In this document: in pieces, positions 23,401 to 31,283 of the stretch | Position numbering within the stretch: position 1 is the first letter of the stretch | Layout of the letters: every line of letters begins with the position of its first letter | Source: Planctomycetota bacterium | Lineage (GTDB): Bacteria; Planctomycetota; Planctomycetia; Gemmatales; Gemmataceae | Direction: 5' to 3' | Length of the DNA stretch: 36,969 bases | Assembly: GCA_003671255.1 (NCBI GenBank) | Contig: QWPF01000014.1 | Coordinates: 1-36,969, forward strand | Made by a program: the position numbers and the translations under genes | The notes under the pieces: generated by a model | Database searches by the model: none | Told to the model about the DNA's origin: nothing | Seen by the model: only the letters and a program-made list of their open reading frames with translations

Positions 23401-25405
23401 TCAAAGGCAATGTTTCAGAAGCACCATCAGGGAGCGAGATTTTAAATTCGCCTGATTGCTGCGTAGGAAAATCTTCAATCGCTGTTCCACAAAGTTGCGA
23501 CTGCTCTTTTAATTTCCCCGCACAACTTGCCAACATCAACTCTTGGATAAAAGGCAGATAACTAGGGTACGCAGGCCAGTTGTTCCATTCGGTGTTGGCA
23601 CTGCTACAGGCAAGGTAGACCCAACCCTTGGATCGTGAATCTGTAGCCTTGGAATTCTTTTGCAAAGAAGCAATGGGAGGTTGCCAACCCAACAATGCAG
23701 GAACAGTCAACGAGGTGTTTTTAGTTTCATCAACAACCCCGCCCGGAATAACACTTTTGAAATTCGCAAGATTTCTAACCAAAGATTTGGAGAGTGGTTC
23801 GGTTTGAAAAACAGTGGTGAATCGTGGGCCAAGCAACGATTGCTTATCTTCTGCGGTACGAAATGCGCTAAGAGGTGGCACTTGAAAAGCAGAGGAATCC
23901 GCTTGGAATTGAAAGAGTGAACCCTGAAGCGCAGACAGTGGCTTGATCAATTTCGCAGGTAAAAGCCCCTTACCTTCCTGATAAAGATTATCGTTGTAAG
24001 AAGCTGGTTCAGCCTGCTCACCCAACCAGAAAACCGCACCGCCACCTTTACGCACATACTCCGCAACTGTTTTCGCTTCTGCTGCACGCCATCGGGCGAT
24101 ATCACAAAAGAAAACAGAATCATAATTGGTCAGCCCGCGATTTAATTCATCCGCCAATCTTGGTTCATCAATCGATCGTGCCTTAAACTTCAAAGGGATG
24201 GAATCAACCCCATCGTTATCAAGTGCGATCTGCAAAAACCCAGTCGACCTTTCCAGCTCACGCGCAGAATACCTCCCATTCACCAACAAGATATTAAGCT
24301 CCTTGCTGACTCGAACGATCACCCTGCAGGAGTCATCAACTGCAAGATTATCCTGATCCAACTGCATTTGAACTGCGTAATCGCCCGGCTCTTTAAACTT
24401 GTATTTGAGTAACACTGTAGCCTGCGAGGAAGTCTGCATATCGACCGATTCCTCGAGCACTTGTGCAAGTGCGACGGAATCTGCACCTTGGGCGATTTTA
24501 CCTGCGAGCAATCGCACCTTCACCCTTGTTTGTGGCTTATCTCCAAAAGCTTGAAGCTTTGCAATAAATCTGGTTTCGGCACTAACCCCCGCGATTTGCC
24601 CATCGATTTCAAGATTCGTAATTGCAAGGTTGGCGGGTATTTCGGCACCTACATCAACAACACCAAGGGCGGCTTTGGTTCGAATTTTAGTAAACAAGGC
24701 GTTGGCAGGGCCTGCACCATTACCAAGCCAGGAACTCTTTTGAAGATCAGAAACGAAAAGAACTTTGCGCTCTTTAAACCGAGCAGGTGATCTCTGCAAA
24801 ATGGCATCAACCAAAGCAAGCGTCCCGGGAAGATCCGCGCAACCATGCGTAGCGCCCATAGCGGATATTTCTTCCCGCACCTTATCGAAATCTTCAGCAG
24901 CCTCGTTGATAATTATCCTCGGAGGGTATGCCATTTGCACCAAACTGATGGCATCACCCGGGTTGCAAGCTTGAACAAAGCGATCCGCATTTTGCCTAGC
25001 TTTTTCGAAGGCAGACTTACCCTCTTTTTGCGCCAGCATGCTAAGAGAAGCATCAAGAACAAGGATGGTGTGAGTCCGGGAGACGCCAGCAATTCGTTGC
25101 CCGCGCATCTCGGGGAATAACTTACGCCAATAGGGTTCCGCCCAAGGCATTGCAGCAGCACAAGCGGAAGCCAGCAAGAAAACCATCAAGCAACGCAGGG
25201 CGAGCAGCAACCATTGTTCGATGCGCCAGCGTTTCTCTTGAACTTTTTTAGCTTCTAACAGAAAACGAATGGTGGGCAGGTCGACAATCTGCCTGCGAAA
25301 CCTGCGCAAGAGATGTATGACCACGGGAATTGCAACAGCACCCGAAGCCGCAAGAAGCGCAGCAAAAGGTGTTTCAAACAGAAATGCGAACACCGGAAAA
25401 ATCAA
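20435..25405 (-). CDS. double BatA/VWA/GATase-like membrane protein (apparent fusion)
   Basis: The protein has 1656 residues from a TTG that overlaps the DUF58 stop (TTGA); GTG at 25393 is an alternative. The first half has a BatA-type N terminus (AIPVVIHLLRR, membrane segments at about 13-32 and 64-86), a VWA domain with MIDAS DASLS at 118-122, then a GATase1-like part (KGGGAVFWLG, 453-462). Membrane segments follow at about 765-790 and 803-828. The second half repeats the plan: membrane segments at about 880-898 and 907-928, MIDAS DDSQS at 945-949 with FSDGVVTDG, NILLV/KILFV-type strands, KGGGVLFLAG at 1311-1320, and a C-terminal membrane helix. In related operons these are normally two separate proteins. 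It is probably the membrane VWA partner of the MoxR ATPase. A single unbroken frame covers both halves. Confidence 0.85.
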   Translation of the reverse strand: MIFPVFAFLFETPFAALLAASGAVAIPVVIHLLRRFRRQIVDLPTIRFLLEAKKVQEKRWRIEQWLLLALRCLMVFLLASACAAAMPWAEPYWRKLFPEMRGQRIAGVSRTHTILVLDASLSMLAQKEGKSAFEKARQNADRFVQACNPGDAISLVQMAYPPRIIINEAAEDFDKVREEISAMGATHGCADLPGTLALVDAILQRSPARFKERKVLFVSDLQKSSWLGNGAGPANALFTKIRTKAALGVVDVGAEIPANLAITNLEIDGQIAGVSAETRFIAKLQAFGDKPQTRVKVRLLAGKIAQGADSVALAQVLEESVDMQTSSQATVLLKYKFKEPGDYAVQMQLDQDNLAVDDSCRVIVRVSKELNILLVNGRYSARELERSTGFLQIALDNDGVDSIPLKFKARSIDEPRLADELNRGLTNYDSVFFCDIARWRAAEAKTVAEYVRKGGGAVFWLGEQAEPASYNDNLYQEGKGLLPAKLIKPLSALQGSLFQFQADSSAFQVPPLSAFRTAEDKQSLLGPRFTTVFQTEPLSKSLVRNLANFKSVIPGGVVDETKNTSLTVPALLGWQPPIASLQKNSKATDSRSKGWVYLACSSANTEWNNWPAYPSYLPFIQELMLASCAGKLKEQSQLCGTAIEDFPTQQSGEFKISLPDGASETLPLIQDQEFTRMNYNNTSKSGFYFARYLSTQASNGFAVNPMLSPMGESGSESDLTRTSLEEINVFYPEANFSLVKDALDFTSENNSATASENEDKGMLREKIAGVFLLLFLIFSIGEFLVSWLMGLGRSLTPSTKKPWLVMGLGWLVLIPVVFCVVGILGTYSSVNALSFLPASVVENFEAMRGRIEVGEGETLQTRLITQNEFSPVINTKTVRLSLFGVLAFCTGMAFVRLIFNRSALGAITLTGLRLGFWWMLLWILMPQIGLGFERFTWPDIAILIDDSQSMSVADKYQDEAREMFLRKIADASSHQVTRIGIARAILTENQGGFLANILERKFRIHLYHLSARAEKIALISKLEEIPDALNLIRALKPDASHDSSKIGNACRQVLNDFRGTPLAGVVLFSDGVVTDGEELSKVTKFAVQSSVPFFVVGLGEEMEPKDLAVLDVQGPDEIAFGDRVVLDVRVSSAGYKNFRTQVLLKEKGKPDIIDRQEVTLDESGAPSVIRLVDKPKTEGLKLYEIEIPLQKEESQTANNRIEKNVLVQQASTVKILFVEGCRRYEYQYLKTLLERQAEVPGGRKLFSLNVLLLEADPDFPSQDRTAIADLPTRGELFLYDVVIFGDVDPKSREAAKFKRFLSDLNDFAREKGGGVLFLAGQRFFPQEYAASLRDLLPVEINTNPLIESPEGINQGYHLVPAASATTHPIFRFHSEDKENSTLWNRMKEMYWCFAGVVPKKGAEVLASTEGGGLGLAGKNVPLMVLQYYGAGRVLFFAFDESWRWAYREDQAYYNYFWLQTLRFLSRNSVSKMSLKLDKTGNYRRGDSIRVLVRLPLDASGAEVNSSVRVSMERKNIQDGKGKEIVTLELAKVAGSRGAFEAVIDNARDGKYLFQVLQPLKQDAPPFVECSVLPPPGEMEKLTMAQNDLTKFALTSKGKFYFPDKAASVPSDLPRGFQISSGSPSPPWDLWNHPLVFILVLLLLTLNWFLGKRLQLL

Positions 25406-26346
25406 GTAAGTGGCCCCCGCATCTCTTTTCTTATCCGCGACTTTCTACCCCGTAAATATTCCGACAATACTTCGCCAAGTACTTCGTCCGTCCTTAGCAA
25501 AACATAATCACTATCCAGCTTTCTCAACTCTTCACGCAGGCTTGTGCGCCACCGATCAAGATTTTCAAGATAGCTTTGCCTTAGAGAAACCGGGTCTGCA
25601 TCGAGTTGCGGTTCGCCCTCCAAACCTCGAAACAAAGTAGGATCTTGAAAAGGAAAATCCATCTCCTGAGGATCCATTACATGAAAAGCAATGACTTCAT
25701 GGCCAAGATGATTCAGGTGCTTGATGCCCTCCATCAGAGAATCCATATCGTCAAGAAAATCACTGAAGATAAATACAACGCCCTTACGGGTCATTCTCTC
25801 ACAAACTTCATGAAGCAATGGTGAGAGGCAGGTTTTCCCGGTGGTGGGGCCCAACGAAAGTATTTCGAATATCGCCTCCAATTGCGATACCCTTCCCGAG
25901 GGTGATAATCTGTTTAACACCTTATCGTTAAAAGTATAAAGGCCGATGGCATCTCCATCGTGCTGCAAAAGATATGCAAGAACGCTTGAAGCAATGGCAG
26001 CATGATCAAATTTAGAGCGGAGGCCAGACTTTGTTTTCTGCCAAGGAACAGAACCAAAAGCCATTGATTCACTGCAATCCACCAGTATAGAGCATGCAAG
26101 ATTTGTTTCTTGTTCGTATTGTTTGAGGTAGAGTTTTTCGGTTCTGGCAAGAACTTTCCAATCAAGCCTGCGAAGATCATCGCCTGCTGAATATTCGCGA
26201 TGTTCTGCGAACTCAACCGAGAAGCCCCGCATTGGGCTACGATGTTTGCCCGAGATAATACCTTGAACAATGGTTCTGGCTTCGAACTCGATAAGCCGTA
26301 GCCTGGCCAATACATCAGCATCAAGATATTTCCGTTTATTACCCAA
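25402..26346 (-). CDS. DUF58/VWA-like protein, MoxR partner
   Basis: The protein has 314 residues. The DUF58 signature is nearly complete: HRSPMRGFSVEFAEHREY, GDDLRRLDWKVLART and LYLKQYEQE. A MIDAS-like DCSES (90-94) follows inside a VWA-like fold, with FIFSDFLDD further on. The start is TTG at 26346. It is supported by GGGAG six bases upstream and because the next in-frame ATG falls inside the conserved signature. DUF58 proteins go with MoxR ATPases and BatA-type proteins in chaperone-like modules acting on secreted or membrane proteins. It lies 15 bases after moxR and overlaps the next gene by four bases. Confidence 0.9.
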   Translation of the reverse strand: MGNKRKYLDADVLARLRLIEFEARTIVQGIISGKHRSPMRGFSVEFAEHREYSAGDDLRRLDWKVLARTEKLYLKQYEQETNLACSILVDCSESMAFGSVPWQKTKSGLRSKFDHAAIASSVLAYLLQHDGDAIGLYTFNDKVLNRLSPSGRVSQLEAIFEILSLGPTTGKTCLSPLLHEVCERMTRKGVVFIFSDFLDDMDSLMEGIKHLNHLGHEVIAFHVMDPQEMDFPFQDPTLFRGLEGEPQLDADPVSLRQSYLENLDRWRTSLREELRKLDSDYVLLRTDEVLGEVLSEYLRGRKSRIRKEMRGPLT

Positions 26347-26361
26347 GCCTAACTCCCGAGA

Positions 26362-27423
26362 TTAGATTTCCGCAAACGGTATGGAGTCGATCAGTTTCTG
26401 AACAATTTTATCAGCGGTCATGCCATCAGATTCTGCATGATAGTTGGTAATGATCCTGTGCCTGAGAATGGGCATTGCAACTGCTTTGATATCTTCACGG
26501 GAGACAAAAAAGCGACCAGCAAGCGCAGCCCGTGCCTTCCCAGCCATCACCATGGCTTGCCCAGCTCTGGGCCCCGCACCCCAAGAAATGTATTTCCGCA
26601 CAAAATCTGGAACAGCGGCAGAAGATTCTTTATCACGATCCGGGCGGCTCTTACGCACAATATCCATCGCATATTTGACAACATGGGGCGAAGCGGGGAT
26701 TTTGCAAACAAGTTCTTGCATCCCCAAAATCTCAGCTTCACCAAGTACACGCTGAACGAGATGAGTATGCCCTGAAGTTGTGCGCGAAATAATCTCAAGC
26801 TCTTCGGCTTCCGATGGATAGCCCACCAAAATCATGAACATGAAACGATCCAACTGCGCTTCAGGTAGTGGATAAGTACCCTCTTGTTCAATAGGGTTTT
26901 GAGTTGCGAGCACAAAAAACGGTTTGGGTAATACATGCCGTTGACCACCCACCGTAACTTGAAGCTCTTGCATTGCTTCGAGGAGTGCAGATTGGGTTTT
27001 AGGCGGAGTCCGGTTGATTTCATCCGCAAGGACAAGGTTGGCGAAAACAGGGCCGTTGATAAAGCGGAAGACCCGCTCTCCCGAGGTTTTATTTTCTTGA
27101 AGGATTTCAGTTCCAGTAATATCGGAGGGCATTAAATCCGGAGTGAATTGAATTCGATTAGAAATAAGGCCAAGGCTGGAAGCCAAAGTTTTGACAATCA
27201 GGGTTTTCGCCAACCCCGGCACACCCACCAAAAGGCAGTGGCCCCGAGCAAAAAGGGCCAGCATCAATTGCTCAACAACCTCCGAACTTCCAACAATAAC
27301 TTTGGAAATTTCTTCCCGGATTTTAGCACCAGCCTGCTGGATCTTCTTAATGCCTTCAATGTCGCCTGCTTTTTCCTGTTCATTCTCAAACAGCACTTCG
27401 ATCATGTTTTGTTCATCGGGCAC
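26362..27423 (-). CDS. MoxR-family AAA+ ATPase
   Basis: About 353 residues. Walker A is GVPGLAKT, Walker B is LVLADEINR, sensor 1 is LATQNP and the arginine-rich GTYPLPEAQLDRF region follows. All are typical of MoxR proteins, including the A-K in place of G-K in Walker A. I prefer the GTG at 27423: AAAGG (27434-27438) lies ten bases before it, but only one base before the in-frame TTG at 27432. ATG at 27405 is a third option. MoxR ATPases use ATP to remodel or activate partner proteins that carry VWA domains, as encoded by the next two genes. The spacing is 15 bases to DUF58 and 15-24 bases to the PQQ gene upstream. Confidence 0.92.
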   Translation of the reverse strand: MPDEQNMIEVLFENEQEKAGDIEGIKKIQQAGAKIREEISKVIVGSSEVVEQLMLALFARGHCLLVGVPGLAKTLIVKTLASSLGLISNRIQFTPDLMPSDITGTEILQENKTSGERVFRFINGPVFANLVLADEINRTPPKTQSALLEAMQELQVTVGGQRHVLPKPFFVLATQNPIEQEGTYPLPEAQLDRFMFMILVGYPSEAEELEIISRTTSGHTHLVQRVLGEAEILGMQELVCKIPASPHVVKYAMDIVRKSRPDRDKESSAAVPDFVRKYISWGAGPRAGQAMVMAGKARAALAGRFFVSREDIKAVAMPILRHRIITNYHAESDGMTADKIVQKLIDSIPFAEI

Positions 27424-27447
27424 AGCAACCAAACCTTTCTTTTAAAT

Positions 27448-30400
27448 TCAAGGAACTAGAGAATAAACCTCGGAAGCCAACCCCACCAGTATCTCATTTT
27501 TATCAAGCAAAAACTTAGGAGGATGAACAGCCTGCGAATCATTACCAAAAGAAACTTCAGGAAAAAGATGGAACTCCTTCCCAACTTTTAAATCCCACTT
27601 CGCTCCGCCGGGATAGGTTTCCAAAAAGATCTTCTTTTGCAATGCCCCATTCAAAATAACCAAAGGCATGCCCTGCCCCTTGGGGTAAATAAAATCTGAA
27701 TTCCTAGTCAAAACCCAGGAACCAAGCTTCAAGGTGATTTTAGTGCATGCGGGAGGCTTTACCCAAACAAGAATCTTCTCACCATGAAAACTCATACACC
27801 AATCATATAGCAAAAAGGCGGGGGATAATTCAAAATATTTGGTTTCTTGCTGGGTACTCAAACTCCACGATTTAAAATGATTACCTGCAAATCCGTAAAG
27901 GTTATCACCCAAAAGGCGCCATGAATCAAGGTTGAGATTTTTCTCAAATATCAAAAGTGGCTTGCTCCAAATATGACTTCCTTTAATCAGATCGATGAGA
28001 AACAAAAAGGTTGCAGCATTCCCTTCAACACCAACGATGGCTTGATTGTTAAAGGCAAAAATCGTCCCTGGTTTGCCCGTTTTAAGTGACGCAGGAAGCA
28101 ATGCGATTTTCATGACACATTGAAAGCCCTGCGGTTCCATTAGGCAAAGCTTTCCATCTGAGTTGAGCCCAAGAATTTTATCCCCAACAGTTACCATGGT
28201 TTCCCAAGGCGCGTTATTCAATCTGGGCACGCCTCTAGGTTGCGAAATTCCCACCCCCAAATACCAGTAATTATTTTTACTATCCGGAATGATGCAGGCA
28301 TTCTGATCAATCGAAATCATTTTCTGCAAGAGAAGATGATGGTCAGAAAAATCGCTTTCAAAGATGGGAAAATGCGATTCGAAAAGAACCCGCCCGTCTT
28401 TGAAATCAAGACAATAAATTTTCCAAGAGCCATCGTGACAAAAGATTCTGTCGCCTAAAAGTACAAACTCGAAGGGGTTCTTGCTCTTATTAATTGGTGC
28501 AAAACACCATAGCTCCACACCCTTTTCCAAATCGAATGCCACAACTGATTTATCAAAACCAAGCAACAAAGTATCGCCCATCGTTTTCATCCAAGAACAA
28601 ATAGCCCCTAGTTTCGATTCCCAAAGTAAAGTTCCATCTGAATTGCGAACAACCTTGAATGCGTGAGAATAAGCAATTGCAGTCAAATTCGAGGTTTTGG
28701 CAACTTGTAATGAACCTTGATCAAAAAACTTCCCCGATCCAGCTTGCCTTACCACCCACTTGATATCACCACTTTTCGAAGATTCTTTTTCGCTATTATT
28801 ATTAGAATTGTTTGCTTTGTTTTGCTCAGCCCTCTTCACTTGGGAACCCAGGGGAAACACCTCATCGTGTATTTTGGGTTTTTCTTTGGTGGTTCCCTGA
28901 TATATGCGGATCGCACTGCGATCGACACTCAATAAAAGATCATCAAAGAGAAAAAGATTTCCCGGTTGCAACCGATGAAATAACGAAAGATCTGCAGCGG
29001 GCAAACCCGTTTTCATATCAACAACAAAAACGCCTTTGACCGTGGGCCAGATGTAATTATTCCCTAGTACGAATCCTCTCCCCGCAGAAGGCAGGGAACT
29101 CCCATCCGACGGAATGCTCCACCCTTGTTGATCCAAACCATTGGTTGCATTTAATCCCCTCAACCCATTTTCTGTCCCTAATAGCAAAACCCCATCTTTG
29201 ACCGCAATCAATTGATTTACATTTTCAACATCACGAGACCAAATAAGACCGCCGCTTGCACTATCCAATGCCTGAACCACTCTGCTTCTTGAATTTAAAT
29301 GATAAACAATAGCTTCATGAAAAATAGCCCTTAGCGGTGTTGGATTTTTTATGCTGCGTGTATTTTCATTGGGTGTAACCAGCCTTAACCAAGCCGCCTT
29401 ACCAGTCTTCTGATCCACCGCAGTAACTGCTCCGCCTCTGCTGGTTGCAATTACAAGGTTACCTGCAAGTGTCAAAAACGACTGCCTACTTTCATCCACA
29501 TTACCCCCAATTACTTCACCCGCCACCTCACAAGACCAAAGCAAATCTGGCGCACCTGCATTAAGATTGTAACAAAGAACTTTAGGTGCCTCCCTGCCAT
29601 TAACCTTTTGACCCACAAGAACAAAAACCCTTCCATCATGAACCAACGGATCACTTTCAAATCTATTGCTATCCCCGGAAGGAAGCTTAACTTCCCAAAG
29701 CAGGCGGGGCCCATCCAGATTTACTTCCAAGCAAGCAAGAAAACTTTCGCAATCTAAATCCCCCATTGGCACATTGGCAAAAAGCCCATTCTTGTTTTTA
29801 ACTGGCTTATCGAGTGTTACCAACACTTTGTTAGGTGGACAAAAAGTAAGAGCCATGCTTCTTCCCAAGCTTGATTGCTTGTTAAAATTATCTTTTGGAA
29901 GCATCTCTTTAGGGTCGTATAAGATATTTTTGGCACCAGAAACCACATTAAAAGATAGCAACCTCGAGCCATCTTGAAATAAAATGTGCGAACCAATCCG
30001 CAAAGGATGTGAAGGTAGATCAGCAGATTTTTGTGGAGACAAAAGGTTTTTTGCAGAAACAGCATCTGGCTCATCATTATCTATCGTTGCAATCGAGGTT
30101 TTCCAAACGGGTGGGTTGGCGCACCAGTTTCCCAGTTGGTGCACGGTTGGCCCCTGCGCAATGATTGGGTTTCGCTCCTTGTTTATGGCGTATGAATTCC
30201 AGTCGGTGCTGCTCAATCGAAATGATTTGGATTGTGAAAGCTCTTGAAGGGTTTTAACTAGGTTGCCTTTTTTTGATGCTATGGTTCCCTCCTCTTTGGG
30301 GAAGTCCGATGCAAATTGCTCCAATCGTTCCTTTGCAATTTTACCAAAGCCATCCCTTACTAAAGAACTCGCAACCAACCGGGCCCGAAGCAAGGGAAGC

Positions 30401-30963
30401 TGCTCAAAAAAAAGGGGCGTATCCAGATTCGATTTTTGCTGCGCTTCCAAATAAAGTGCTATAGGCAAATTCCACCAGTACTCCGCTTCTTCAATCTTGG
30501 ATTGTTCAAAAGCCCTATCACCCAGAAGCATGCATGCATCTAACCCGCTCTTACAAAAAACTCCATTACGAACAATTTCATAAAGCCCATTCGAATCTTT
30601 TTGCGTTTTGGCAACATCGAACTGCTTTTTAACATAAGCCTCCTGCTTTTTATATTCTTGCGAGTTCTTATCACTTCCCAAGAGGAACACTTGACAAAGC
30701 CATGATGCCCTTGTTGGATGATTTTTGCTATTTATCACCATCACATCAGGATTTGTTTCAATAATTTTAAAAAGGTTTTCCTGAGAAACTTTCCCGTCTT
30801 TTCCTAATAAGGTGCTTGCCAATTGATTTATTTTTGAAGTTAGCTCTTTATCTGACTGAATCGATTGCTGGGCAAAAAGGAAACAATCGAACAGTCCTAG
30901 ACTTAGGATTATTAGAACCCGGGCTGCAATACCTAGGCTTTTTAGCATTAATTTGGACCCCAT
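27448..30963 (-). CDS. exported PQQ-like beta-propeller protein with helical N-terminal region
   Basis: The protein has 1171 residues. A signal sequence or anchor (about 8-31) is followed by a helical, possibly TPR-like region to about residue 240. Beta-propeller repeats then cover most of the chain. PQQ-type blades are plain in AVTAVDQKTGKAAWLRL (about residue 508), VQALDSASGGLIWSRD (about 561), VVAFDLEKGVELWCF (about 804) and IYCLDFKDGRVLFES (about 850). No catalytic quinoprotein residues can be assigned, so a binding or scaffold role like that of BamB is more likely than dehydrogenase activity. It is the first gene of the eight-gene operon, and its own 320-base upstream region is divergent from the cytochrome operon. 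ATG at 30948, preceded by GGGG, is an alternative start. Confidence 0.82.
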   Translation of the reverse strand: MGSKLMLKSLGIAARVLIILSLGLFDCFLFAQQSIQSDKELTSKINQLASTLLGKDGKVSQENLFKIIETNPDVMVINSKNHPTRASWLCQVFLLGSDKNSQEYKKQEAYVKKQFDVAKTQKDSNGLYEIVRNGVFCKSGLDACMLLGDRAFEQSKIEEAEYWWNLPIALYLEAQQKSNLDTPLFFEQLPLLRARLVASSLVRDGFGKIAKERLEQFASDFPKEEGTIASKKGNLVKTLQELSQSKSFRLSSTDWNSYAINKERNPIIAQGPTVHQLGNWCANPPVWKTSIATIDNDEPDAVSAKNLLSPQKSADLPSHPLRIGSHILFQDGSRLLSFNVVSGAKNILYDPKEMLPKDNFNKQSSLGRSMALTFCPPNKVLVTLDKPVKNKNGLFANVPMGDLDCESFLACLEVNLDGPRLLWEVKLPSGDSNRFESDPLVHDGRVFVLVGQKVNGREAPKVLCYNLNAGAPDLLWSCEVAGEVIGGNVDESRQSFLTLAGNLVIATSRGGAVTAVDQKTGKAAWLRLVTPNENTRSIKNPTPLRAIFHEAIVYHLNSRSRVVQALDSASGGLIWSRDVENVNQLIAVKDGVLLLGTENGLRGLNATNGLDQQGWSIPSDGSSLPSAGRGFVLGNNYIWPTVKGVFVVDMKTGLPAADLSLFHRLQPGNLFLFDDLLLSVDRSAIRIYQGTTKEKPKIHDEVFPLGSQVKRAEQNKANNSNNNSEKESSKSGDIKWVVRQAGSGKFFDQGSLQVAKTSNLTAIAYSHAFKVVRNSDGTLLWESKLGAICSWMKTMGDTLLLGFDKSVVAFDLEKGVELWCFAPINKSKNPFEFVLLGDRIFCHDGSWKIYCLDFKDGRVLFESHFPIFESDFSDHHLLLQKMISIDQNACIIPDSKNNYWYLGVGISQPRGVPRLNNAPWETMVTVGDKILGLNSDGKLCLMEPQGFQCVMKIALLPASLKTGKPGTIFAFNNQAIVGVEGNAATFLFLIDLIKGSHIWSKPLLIFEKNLNLDSWRLLGDNLYGFAGNHFKSWSLSTQQETKYFELSPAFLLYDWCMSFHGEKILVWVKPPACTKITLKLGSWVLTRNSDFIYPKGQGMPLVILNGALQKKIFLETYPGGAKWDLKVGKEFHLFPEVSFGNDSQAVHPPKFLLDKNEILVGLASEVYSLVP

Positions 30964-31283
30964 AATTACTTAAGCCCTATGCTACCAAGTCGCAAGCGGG
31001 TTAAAAGTTTAAATGTTCCGACTTTCAAAAACAAATCCCGCTCTACTTCACCCAGTTTCTTATTTCTAAGAAACCCTCTTACTATCTTCTTAACATTGGG
31101 ACTTAACAAGTTTTTTCTCTCTTTCTTCTCCCATCTTTTGCAATAGTAAATAAAATGTTAGTTGGCATTGGTTTTGCTCGGTTTAACATTTAACTGATTA
31201 ATTTTTGATCAATTAAATGGTAAAGTGCTTTCAATGGAGAATCTTCCTTTTAAGCATTTTTGAATTTAAGGATTGCCTGACTT
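30964..31283. other. AT-rich divergent intergenic region between the MoxR-type operon and the oxidase operon
   Basis: This 320-base stretch holds no reading frame that looks real. It must contain the promoters of two long operons. A perfect 8-bp inverted repeat is listed separately. Other AT-rich symmetries are TTAATT/AATTAA (31198-31203 and 31211-31216) around TTTGATC. The ten bases TTTAACATTT (31182-31191) also occur at the palindrome before fabF (10859-10868). AAGGA at 31268-31272 is the likely ribosome site for the cytochrome gene. Confidence 0.5.
31055..31074. promoter_or_regulatory. perfect 8-bp inverted repeat, operator or hairpin candidate
   Basis: GTTTCTTA (31055-31062), a TTTC spacer and TAAGAAAC (31067-31074) form a perfect inverted repeat. 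It lies about 92 bases from the PQQ start and 210 bases from the cytochrome start. No T-run follows on either strand, so it is not a standard terminator. An operator controlling one or both divergent operons is the simplest idea. Confidence 0.4.

Noticed and set aside
20435-25405. Double BatA protein as a sequencing error joining two genes
   Set aside because: The frame is open throughout, no frameshift is needed and the junction sequence codes for plausible membrane helices. Without reads I cannot exclude a lost stop codon.
27448-30963. Annotation as quinoprotein dehydrogenase
   Set aside because: Only blade motifs are seen; no catalytic or cofactor residues can be assigned, and repeats of this type also occur in scaffold proteins.
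10859-31191. Shared decamer TTTAACATTT before fabF and before the oxidase operon as a common regulator site
   Set aside because: It is an AT-rich decamer in AT-rich intergenic DNA and may be chance. Only a genome-wide motif count would tell.
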